Of a stretch of 8,925 nucleotides of DNA, positions 1-4,830 are shown in pieces. Within the stretch, counting starts at the first letter, position 1; the number at the start of each line of letters is the position of its first letter. Origin of the DNA: Brevundimonas sp. (lineage in GTDB: Bacteria > Pseudomonadota > Alphaproteobacteria > Caulobacterales > Caulobacteraceae); assembly GCA_024711185.1 (NCBI GenBank), contig JANJTI010000117.1, positions 1-8,925 on the forward strand, given 5' to 3'. The notes under the pieces were generated by a model. The model saw only the letters and a program-made list of their open reading frames with translations, did no database searches and was not told the origin of the DNA. The position numbers and the translations under genes were made by a program.

Positions 1-65
1 CGATCGGGGCCGTTCGCCGCCTGTTAGGCCGCTTGCGCCGGTGAGGCTTTCGATCAGGATCGCCC

Positions 66-70
66 GAGGA
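66..70 (+). promoter_or_regulatory. Possible ribosome binding site of the ilvC-like gene
   Basis: GAGGA at 66-70 lies 5 bases before codon 76-78 (CTC, Leu). By alignment with the usual M-x-V-Y-Y-D start of IlvC proteins, that codon is where the initiating Met would sit. From there the protein would be 331 residues, a normal family length. CTC is not a known efficient start codon, so this is a clue to a lost or misread start rather than proof of one. Confidence 0.3.
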
Positions 71-129
71 CCCCGCTCCCCGTCTTCCATGACCGCCACT
101 GCGACCTGTCGATCATCCGCGGCACGCGC

Positions 130-1071
130 GTGGCGGTGATCGGCTACGGCAGCCAGGGGCGGACGCACGCGCTCAACCTGCGCGACTCGGGCGTGGCGGA
201 CATCGTCGTCGGTCTGAAGGCGGGCTCGGCCACGCGGGACAAGGCGCGCGGCGACGGTTTCGAGGTGCGCACCGCCGGTGAAGCCGCCGCTGGCGCCGAC
301 GTCGTCGCCGTCATGGTTTCCGACGAAGCCCACCGCGACCTGTGGCGCGACGAGCTGGAGCCGAACATGCGGCCCGGCGCAGCCCTCGTCTTCGCTCACG
401 GCCTGTCCGTTCGTTTCGGCCTGGTCGAGCCGCGTCCGGACCTGGACGTGATCCTCGCCTCGCCCAAGGGCATCGGCCCGCGTATCCGCGAGCTCTTCGA
501 GGCGGGGGAGGGGGTGTTCTGCCTGTTCGGCGTGCACCAGGACGCTACCGGGGGGGCGCACGCCCTGGGACTTTCCTACGCGGGCGCTCTGGGTTGTGGC
601 CGCAAGGGCATCCTGGAGACCACCTTCGCCGCCGAGTGCGAGAGCGACCTGTTCGGCGAGCAGGTGGTGCTGTGCGGCGGCGCGGTCGAGCTGGTCGACG
701 CCGCCTTCATGAAGCTGGTCGAGGCCGGGTATCCGCCCGAAGTGGCGTGGTTCGAATGCTTTTACGAACTCAAGCTGGTGGTCGACCTGATGCACAGGCT
801 CGGGCCGGCGGGCGCTTTCGCCCGCATCTCCAACACGGCCGAGTACGGGGCCTATCTGACCGGGCCGCGGGTCATCGGCGAGTCGTCGCGGGCGGCCATG
901 GATACGGTGCTGGCCGAGGTGCGCTCGGGCGCCTTCGTGAAGCGGTTGATGGCGGACCACGACGCCGGCTCGCCTGAACTGCTGGCGCGCCGCCGGGCGC
1001 TGGGCGAACGGACCATAGAGACGGTCGGGGCCCGGCTGGAGGAGATCGCCGCCCGCGCCCGCGATGGTTGA
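130..1071 (+). CDS. ilvC: Divergent class I ketol-acid reductoisomerase (IlvC family); start uncertain, coding homology extends upstream
   Basis: Enzymes of this family isomerise and reduce acetolactate or acetohydroxybutyrate with NADPH and Mg2+, the second step of valine, leucine and isoleucine synthesis in the cytoplasm. Numbered from the GTG at 130, the sequence shows the Rossmann motif GYGSQG (5-10), a cofactor loop GLKAGSAT (28-35) of the NADPH type, FAHGL with H90, PKG with K113, the metal pair D173/E177 in DLFGEQ, E209/E213 in FECFYE, and S234 in ISNTAEYG. All expected catalytic residues are therefore present. It is divergent: the usual PKGPGH reads PKGIGP. The 313 residues are short of the family's roughly 330-340. 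Frame 1 upstream still encodes a typical N-terminus (VFHDRHCDLSIIRG at 82-123), but it has no ATG, GTG or TTG after the stop at 25-27. GTG 130 is thus only the first standard start. No other ilv gene is visible, so it may be a paralogue rather than the main biosynthetic copy. Confidence 0.85.
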   Translation: MAVIGYGSQGRTHALNLRDSGVADIVVGLKAGSATRDKARGDGFEVRTAGEAAAGADVVAVMVSDEAHRDLWRDELEPNMRPGAALVFAHGLSVRFGLVEPRPDLDVILASPKGIGPRIRELFEAGEGVFCLFGVHQDATGGAHALGLSYAGALGCGRKGILETTFAAECESDLFGEQVVLCGGAVELVDAAFMKLVEAGYPPEVAWFECFYELKLVVDLMHRLGPAGAFARISNTAEYGAYLTGPRVIGESSRAAMDTVLAEVRSGAFVKRLMADHDAGSPELLARRRALGERTIETVGARLEEIAARARDG

Positions 1072-1115
1072 ACGGCGATACGCCCTCGCCTAGCTTGGCC
1101 GCCGTTCTTCAACGG
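1070..1115 (+). promoter_or_regulatory. Two mutually exclusive hairpins before the AprI/Inh-like gene
   Basis: GAACGGC (1070-1076) can pair with GCCGTTC (1101-1107), 7 bp across a 24-base loop. Alternatively CCGTT (1102-1106) pairs with AACGG (1111-1115) across a 4-base loop. The second hairpin takes in the first two bases of the ribosome binding site at 1114-1119. The segment 1101-1107 cannot be in both. A small inner hairpin GGCG-ATA-CGCC (1074-1084) also competes. This layout could modulate translation of the downstream gene, but no switch or ligand can be read from it. Confidence 0.3.
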
Positions 1116-1125
1116 GGGATTCACC

Positions 1126-2034
1126 ATGACCAGACCGATCGTCGCCGCCCTGGCGGTCGCGGCGCTGCTGCCGTTCGCCCTGCCGGCGCAGGCGCAGTCG
1201 GTGTCGCGCGAGACGACGCGCGAAACCACCACCACGACCCGGGACGGGAACACCACCACGACGACCACGCGCAGCACCACCGTCGGCGGCAGCGCCTCGG
1301 TCGACGCCGGGGCGCTGGGAGAGGCCCTCGCCGGCGCCCTGCTGGGACAGGCTGGCCGGCGCGAGCCGGACTGGCGGCGGCGCGCTGAACCGGCCCGTCC
1401 CCAGGACGTTTTCGGCGCCTGGCTCGCCGATGACGGCGGCCGCGACGTCGGCGACTGCCGCCTGGTCTTCGGGGAGCGGGGCTTCCTCGGGGTGCGCGGG
1501 GTCGAGACCGTGGGGTGTCCCTCGCGACTCGCCCGCATCAGCAACTGGCGGGTCGAGAATGGCGAGGTCCTGCTGTTCCGCGGCGCGTCGGACCAGGCGG
1601 GACCCCGCCTGGCGCTGGTCGAGGGGCGGCTGCTCGGCGACGGCCTGACGCTGCGTCGCGAGGGCGACGACGGTCCGGGGCCGATGGCGGACGACCGGAG
1701 CGAGCGCGACGATGGCTGGCGCGGCGGCGGGAGCCGGGGCGCGGCGGCGAACCCGGACGCCTACGCCGGAACCTGGCGGCACGTCGAGACCGGCATCACC
1801 GGGCAGCGCCGCGAATGCACCCTGCGCCTGACCGCCAACCCGGCCTTCGGTGCGCTGCAGGGTTCGGCCGCGGGCTGTTTCGGGGATCTGATGTTCGTCA
1901 ACAGCTGGCGCCTCGAGGACCGGCAGGTGGTGCTCTACAAGGCCGGCGGCGGCACGGTGGCCATCCTGCGCGGCGGGCCCGACCGGCTCAGCGGCCGCAC
2001 GCCCGCGGGCGAGGAGATCGTGCTGTATCGATAA
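1126..2034 (+). CDS. Exported protein with Thr-rich spacer and two tandem AprI/Inh-like beta-barrel domains
   Basis: The protein has 302 residues. Residues 1-23 form a Sec signal peptide (basic start, Ala/Leu core, likely cleavage after AQA), so it should act in the periplasm or outside the cell. Residues 28-52 are extremely Thr-rich (runs of five and six Thr among Arg, Asp and Asn), followed by a Gly/Ala-rich stretch to about 76. Two similar domains follow, about 94-178 and 211-302. C111/C231, C131/C251 and W141/W261 are each exactly 120 residues apart, and W99 matches W217. Two Cys 20 apart and Trp-containing strands resemble the AprI/Inh metalloprotease-inhibitor barrel, whose members block secreted metalloproteases. 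That assignment is from pattern, not a search, and another small lipocalin-like barrel is possible. A Gly/Arg/Asp-rich linker (179-210) joins the domains. A GGGGGA ribosome site at 1114-1119 fixes the start. It begins 54 bases after the ilvC-like gene, and a hairpin follows its stop. Confidence 0.8.
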   Translation: MTRPIVAALAVAALLPFALPAQAQSVSRETTRETTTTTRDGNTTTTTTRSTTVGGSASVDAGALGEALAGALLGQAGRREPDWRRRAEPARPQDVFGAWLADDGGRDVGDCRLVFGERGFLGVRGVETVGCPSRLARISNWRVENGEVLLFRGASDQAGPRLALVEGRLLGDGLTLRREGDDGPGPMADDRSERDDGWRGGGSRGAAANPDAYAGTWRHVETGITGQRRECTLRLTANPAFGALQGSAAGCFGDLMFVNSWRLEDRQVVLYKAGGGTVAILRGGPDRLSGRTPAGEEIVLYR

Positions 2035-2047
2035 GGGTGGGGCTCCC

Positions 2048-2071
2048 GACCGGGCCCATCGGGTCCGGTTT
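2048..2071 (+). terminator. Probable intrinsic terminator after the AprI/Inh-like gene
   Basis: CCGGGCCC (2050-2057) and GGGTCCGG (2061-2068) form an 8-bp stem with one G-U pair and a 3-base loop, extended by A2049-T2069, and run into TTT (2069-2071). It begins 13 bases after the stop codon at 2032-2034. On the opposite strand the same stem has an A-C mismatch and no T run, so it acts in the plus direction. The T run is short, so termination may be partial. Confidence 0.55.
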
Positions 2072-2121
2072 GACCGCCGGACGCGGCCTTCACGGCCACC
2101 GTCGACAGGGCGGGAAGAAGA

Positions 2122-2198
2122 TGGTCGGAGTGGCAGGATTCGAACCTGCGACCCCTGCGTCCCGAACGCAGTGCTCTACCAGACTGAGCCACACTCCG
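2122..2198 (-). tRNA. tRNA-Pro (anticodon CGG)
   Basis: Read on the minus strand, this is a complete 77-base cloverleaf. The acceptor stem CGGAGTG (2198-2192) pairs with CACTCCG, followed by discriminator A and an encoded CCA (2124-2122). The anticodon arm is CTGCG-TTCGGGA-CGCAG, with anticodon CGG at 2164-2162. The T arm is GCAGG-TTCGAAT-CCTGC. The CGG anticodon reads CCG, a codon used very often in the neighbouring genes. Confidence 0.97.
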
Positions 2199-2213
2199 AC
2201 TTGAGGAGCGGGC

Positions 2214-2242
2214 TTATAACGACGGGGTGGGGGGGCCGCAAG
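2214..2242 (-). promoter_or_regulatory. Putative promoter of tRNA-Pro
   Basis: On the minus strand TTATAA (2219-2214) is a good -10 box in otherwise GC-rich DNA. It ends 15 bases before the tRNA 5' end at 2198, which suits a short leader. A -35 candidate is CTTGCG (2242-2237, 17-base spacer) or TTGCGG (2241-2236, 16-base spacer). The spacer contains a run of seven C residues (2235-2229). The -10 is convincing, the -35 only partly. Confidence 0.45.
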
Positions 2243-2271
2243 CGCCGAAAACGCCTATGCGAAAATAGTCT

Positions 2272-2370
2272 GCGAAGCTCGCCGGGAGCGACCTTCGCCA
2301 AAGCGAAAAACCCCGCTTGCGTTGCTCGCGGCCTTGTCGTATCCGACCGCCTCCCCGCCGCAGGGCGGGG
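2272..2370. other. Hairpin-rich spacer between the two tRNA genes
   Basis: The 187 bases at 2199-2385 hold no convincing gene but contain three inverted repeats. The first is GCGAAG (2272-2277) with CTTCGC (2293-2298), enclosing GCTC/GAGC. The second is AAGCG (2301-2305) with CGCTT (2314-2318), whose loop holds AAAAACCC. The third is a perfect 7-bp stem CCCCGCC (2353-2359) with GGCGGGG (2364-2370), ending 15 bases before tRNA-Gln. None is followed by a clear T run in a direction that would end a visible transcript. No good promoter for tRNA-Gln is seen. Confidence 0.4.
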
Positions 2371-2385
2371 CTGCGCCGGACCTGC

Positions 2386-2459
2386 TGGGGAATGGTGTAA
2401 TGGTAACACTACGGTTTTTGGTACCGTCATTCTAGGTTCGAGTCCTAGTTCCCCAGCCA
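2386..2459 (+). tRNA. tRNA-Gln (anticodon TTG)
   Basis: This is a complete 74-base cloverleaf. The acceptor stem TGGGGAA (2386-2392) pairs with TTCCCCA (2449-2455), followed by discriminator G and an encoded CCA (2457-2459). The anticodon arm is ACGGT-TTTTGGT-ACCGT, with anticodon TTG at 2418-2420. The T arm is CTAGG-TTCGAGT-CCTAG. It reads CAA. It lies opposite in strand to tRNA-Pro, so the two are transcribed apart. Confidence 0.97.
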
Positions 2460-2534
2460 TCCTCCGCCCCCAGGGTCTTGCCGCCGGGTGACCTCGCCGG
2501 TGAACCAATTCCGGTTCCCGACATTGTGGCCCCT

Positions 2535-2774
2535 ATGGCGCTCCATCTCGACAGCCTGCTCGAAGGGTCTCCGGCCTACGGCGTGCTCGACGCCAAGGAC
2601 GGGGTCGTCCTGTTCCGTCGACCGGGCAAGGAAAAGGTGTTCGAACAGGTCGTCGCCGAGGTGATCGGCAACGCCGACGAGCGGGTCACCGTCATTCCCC
2701 TCGAGAACGAGCGGAACGAATGCGACCGGCTGTTCATCGCCCCCCTCGAGGAGGAGCGGTCGTTCGACCCCTAG
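2535..2774 (+). CDS. Hypothetical 79-residue acidic protein
   Basis: I do not recognise this protein. From ATG 2535 it is a 79-residue soluble product with no signal peptide, membrane segment or Cys pair; its single Cys lies in the stretch ENERNECDR. The N-terminal half reads as short strands (YGVLDAKDGVVLFRR), followed by a likely helix (EKVFEQVVAEVIG) and a strand (ERVTVIPL). The C-terminus is Glu-rich. The frame stays open upstream to a TTG at 2478 and a GTG at 2526. ATG 2535 is chosen because protein-like composition begins there. No good ribosome binding site precedes it, so it may be leaderless or the start may be GTG 2526. Its TAG stop overlaps, within a CTAG, the stop of the convergent small gene on the other strand. 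Confidence 0.6.
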   Translation: MALHLDSLLEGSPAYGVLDAKDGVVLFRRPGKEKVFEQVVAEVIGNADERVTVIPLENERNECDRLFIAPLEEERSFDP

Positions 2775-3013
2775 GACGACGACTCCTCCTCCGGTGCTGC
2801 GGCGGCCCCACGACCGGCAGCGGACCCGTCAGCGCCGCTTCCGGCCTGCGCCAGGTGCTCGATGCGCCCGCTCTCCACCTCGGCGCGGGAGAAGACCTCC
2901 TCCTGACCGTCCACGAGCAGTTCGTCGTCGCCGCCCGCGAAGTCCCCGGCCGGCGCGCCCGGAGCCACCGGCGTGTTGAGATCTCTGGAGGCTCTGGAGT
3001 CCGGGTCGGCCAT
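2771..3013 (-). CDS. Hypothetical 80-residue acidic Ala/Gly-rich protein downstream of the kinase-like gene
   Basis: I do not recognise this protein. It has 80 residues with many Asp, Glu, Ala and Gly and no Cys. It holds a more ordered middle (DDELLVDGQEEVFSRAEVES, about residues 29-48) and a low-complexity tail ending in Glu and Ser. A good ribosome site (GGAGAGG just before the ATG at 3013) and the position 42 bases after the kinase-like stop, on the same strand, support a real gene in one transcript with it. It does not look like the anti-sigma factor NepR. Its stop shares CTAG with the convergent 79-residue gene. It could still be a chance open frame in GC-rich DNA, because its composition is partly typical of such frames. 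Confidence 0.5.
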   Translation of the reverse strand: MADPDSRASRDLNTPVAPGAPAGDFAGGDDELLVDGQEEVFSRAEVESGRIEHLAQAGSGADGSAAGRGAAAAPEEESSS

Positions 3014-3055
3014 GCCTCTCCAACCCGGCGCGGCCCGGTCCGTTCCGGCGTCCGA

Positions 3056-3655
3056 TCAGTGCGCCGTGGCGGATGGGTCCAGCGGCAGCCGGATGCGGAC
3101 GCCGACGCCGGCTCCCGCCGCAGTTTCGATGCTCATCGTTCCGCCGAGGTGCTCCACCAGTCCCTGGACGAGGGCGAGCCCTTCGCCGGGTTCGATCGCG
3201 TCGGCGCCGACGCCGGAATCCCGCACCACCAGGCTGACTCCGCCGACGGCCCGGGAGAAGGCCACGGCGATCGATCCGCCTCTGGAGGGAAAGGCGTGAC
3301 GGCAGGCGTTGGCGATCAGTTCGTGCGTGATGATGGCGAGCGGCAGCAGGTGGGTATCGGGGAGCAGGGCGGCCTGCCCTCGCACATCCACCCGAACCGG
3401 GCGGCCTTCGCAGGCCCGGGTCCAGAACGCCGCCACGTCCTCCAGATAACCGACGAAGTCCACCGGTCCATCCAGGGTGAGGCGGCGGCTCAGGAGATCC
3501 ATCGCGGCCGCCACGTCGCTGAGCCAGGTCAGATGTCGTCGGCTGTCGGGATCCTCAACGGCGCGCAGGCGGATGCCGATCAGCGTCTGGAGCAACTGGT
3601 AGCCGCCCAGCAGCCGTCGCTGCGATTCGCCCGTGCCGTGTTCCGCCGCCGCCAT
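3056..3655 (-). CDS. Short HisKA_2-type histidine-kinase-like protein lacking the phosphoacceptor histidine
   Basis: This soluble 199-residue protein has no sensor or membrane domain. Residues 12-59 look like a two-helix dimerisation domain of the HisKA_2/HWE kind (RRLLGGYQLLQTLIG, then DPDSRRHLTWLSD). The usual H-R-x-x-N-N-L-Q is RRLLGGYQ, so Arg occupies the phosphoacceptor position. The ATPase domain (about 95-192) looks intact: N box HELIANACRHAF with E112 and N116, D146-S-G-V-G150, and a G-rich lid GEGLALVQGL (157-166). It may bind ATP and act as a pseudokinase, phosphatase or partner of the receiver encoded divergently next door. H41 could in principle be an alternative phosphate site. 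ATG 3655 is chosen because homology starts soon after and GGGGGA lies 4 bases ahead. The open frame continues upstream but only as a shadow of the receiver gene. Confidence 0.75.
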   Translation of the reverse strand: MAAAEHGTGESQRRLLGGYQLLQTLIGIRLRAVEDPDSRRHLTWLSDVAAAMDLLSRRLTLDGPVDFVGYLEDVAAFWTRACEGRPVRVDVRGQAALLPDTHLLPLAIITHELIANACRHAFPSRGGSIAVAFSRAVGGVSLVVRDSGVGADAIEPGEGLALVQGLVEHLGGTMSIETAAGAGVGVRIRLPLDPSATAH

Positions 3656-3782
3656 CGGTCCCCCACCGATTGAACTGGCGGAAATTTCTACTCCAGCCCG
3701 AACCAAATAGCCAATGGGACGTTGGACGTCCGCTATCGGACACAACAGTGGTAAACGGGTCTGGTGAGCGCGGGGGAGTGGA
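3656..3782. promoter_or_regulatory. Divergent control region between the kinase-like and receiver genes
   Basis: These 127 bases must hold the start signals of both genes. The centre carries a tandem heptamer, GGGACGT (3716-3722) then TGGACGT (3723-3729). An inverted repeat GTCCG-CTAT-CGGAC (3728-3741) overlaps its end. This gives four GGAC/GTCC half-sites within about 25 bases, as expected for an operator of a dimeric regulator. I see no sigma-EcfG motif (GGAAC with CGTT about 16-17 bases on) and no convincing -35/-10 pair. Confidence 0.4.
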
Positions 3783-4238
3783 GTGACCGAACCACCCGAC
3801 CTGAGGGTCCTGATCGTCGAGGACCAGGCCCTTCTGGCCATGGAGCTCGAGCTGGTGCTCGCCGATTGCGGCTGCGACGTCGTCGGCTGCGCCATGGACA
3901 GGGCGGGGGCCTTCGATGTCGCCGGTCGGGAGCGGCCGGATCTGGCCCTCATCGACGTCAACCTGCTGGACGGGATGACCGGGCCGCAGGTCGCGCAGCA
4001 ACTCGTCGCCGATCACGGCACCGCTGTCGTCTTCCTGACGGCGAACCCGGAGCAAATTCCCGACGGCTTTTCAGGTGCGCTCGGGGCGGTTTCCAAGCCC
4101 TTCGACGAGCAGACCATCCGCGCCGTGGTCGGTTTCGCCCGTCAGTTCATCCTGCACCGGACGGTCGGCGAGACGCCGCGGCGGTTCCGGCTGGCGCCAT
4201 GGCTCACGACCCCGCCTGGGGACATCGCGCCGCACTGA
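3783..4238 (+). CDS. Stand-alone response-regulator receiver protein, PhyR-receiver-like
   Basis: This protein has 151 residues and a single receiver domain (about 7-122). Key residues are all present: E13/D14 acid pair, phosphoacceptor D58 in LIDVNL, T86 in FLTANPE, and K105-P106-F107. There is no DNA-binding output domain, and the 30 residues after about 122 are Pro/Arg-rich and unassigned. The FLTANPEQIPDG and SKPFDEQTIRAV stretches resemble the receiver of PhyR from the alphaproteobacterial general stress response, and it lacks the FAT-GUY signature of SdrG/MrrA. It probably works by protein contact or as a phosphate carrier. The GTG start is supported by GGGGGAG at 3772-3778, 4 bases ahead. 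The divergent kinase-like gene is its obvious partner, but that protein lacks the donor His, so phosphate would have to come from another kinase. Confidence 0.88.
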   Translation: MTEPPDLRVLIVEDQALLAMELELVLADCGCDVVGCAMDRAGAFDVAGRERPDLALIDVNLLDGMTGPQVAQQLVADHGTAVVFLTANPEQIPDGFSGALGAVSKPFDEQTIRAVVGFARQFILHRTVGETPRRFRLAPWLTTPPGDIAPH

Positions 4239-4265
4239 ATGCCTGCGGCCGGAGCGGCGTGCCAC

Positions 4266-4823
4266 TCACGCCGCGCCGCCCGACAGGTCGAGCCCGGGAC
4301 CGGCCGGCGGGGGGCCGTCCGGGGCGAGGTCCAGCTGAAGCAGGGTGACATCCAGCCAGCGATCGAACTTCCAGCCGACCTGTCGATAGATTCCGGCGGT
4401 CGCGAAGCCCAGCGACTGGTGCAGGGCGATCGAGGCGACGCTCGAATCGCTGTCGCTCACGGCGGCGATGAGATGGCGCAGGCCCATCGCCCGCACCGCC
4501 TCGACCAGCCCCTCGAGCGGCCGCCGGCCCACGCCGCAGCCCCGCGCCGCCGGCTCGACGTAGATCGACACCTCCACGCCGTAGCGATAGGCCGGCCGCG
4601 GGCGGAACGGCGAGGCGTAGGCGTAGCCGGCGAAGCGGCCGCCCCGTTCCGCGACCAGCCACGGCAGACCGACCGCCTGCACGGCTGCAAGCCGGCGGCC
4701 CATCTCCGCCTCGCCCGGCGGGGTCAGCTCGAACGTGGCGGTGCCGCCCTCGACCTCCTGTCCGTAAAGCGCTGCGATGTCGGACAGGTCGTCGGGACGG
4801 GCGGGGCGCAGGGTGAGCGTCAC
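4266..4823 (-). CDS. GNAT N-acetyltransferase, phosphinothricin/methionine-sulfone acetyltransferase type
   Basis: The protein uses acetyl-CoA to acetylate an amino group. Family members act on phosphinothricin-like glutamate analogues or on methionine sulfone and sulfoximine. From GTG 4823 it has 185 residues, the usual family length. It shows the early LRPARPDDL strand and helix, GTATFEL, the substrate-side stretch YAYASPFRPRPAYRYGVEVSI, the acetyl-CoA loop RGCGVGRRPL (Q/RxxGxG/A), ALHQSLGF, and the closing VGWKFDRWLD typical of this subfamily. It follows oligopeptidase B by 7 bases on the same strand, so the two are probably cotranscribed and coupled. A second start, ATG 4883, lies inside the oligopeptidase gene behind a perfect ribosome site and would add 20 low-complexity residues. 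I prefer 4823 because the family's homology starts there. The real substrate cannot be read from sequence. Confidence 0.87.
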   Translation of the reverse strand: MTLTLRPARPDDLSDIAALYGQEVEGGTATFELTPPGEAEMGRRLAAVQAVGLPWLVAERGGRFAGYAYASPFRPRPAYRYGVEVSIYVEPAARGCGVGRRPLEGLVEAVRAMGLRHLIAAVSDSDSSVASIALHQSLGFATAGIYRQVGWKFDRWLDVTLLQLDLAPDGPPPAGPGLDLSGGAA

Positions 4824-4830
4824 GCGCGGG

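Noticed and set aside
1..44. Possible C-terminal ends of an upstream gene: frame 3 (ending at a TGA at 42-44) or frame 1 (ending at a TAG at 25-27).
   Set aside because: Only 8-13 codons are visible in either frame, with no recognisable motif, and the minus strand is equally possible. No basis to choose.
1201..1285. ACC/ACG-rich stretch as a DNA tandem repeat or CRISPR-like array.
   Set aside because: It is an in-frame Thr-rich coding stretch with irregular units; there are no spacers and no conserved repeat length.
852..1782. Two minus-strand open frames of 230 codons each opposite the ilvC-like and AprI/Inh-like genes.
   Set aside because: Low-complexity Arg/Pro/Ser/Ala composition and no motif; the plus strand has a signal peptide and a duplicated domain.
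2386..2459. tRNA-Gln as an integration site of a mobile element.
   Set aside because: No integrase gene and no direct repeat of the tRNA 3' end was seen within the window.
2720..3673. A 317-codon open frame on the plus strand across the acidic orphan and the kinase-like gene.
   Set aside because: Its composition is typical of an antisense shadow, and the opposite strand carries clear ATPase motifs with a ribosome site.
3656..3782. Sigma-EcfG promoter for the kinase-like/receiver locus, expected for general stress response genes.
   Set aside because: No GGAAC followed at 16-17 bases by CGTT on either strand; only a non-matching GGAAAT is present.
3656..3961. N-terminal extension of the kinase-like gene into the receiver gene.
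   Set aside because: The added residues are the Ser/Arg-rich antisense of the receiver and show no domain; ATG 3655 has its own ribosome site.
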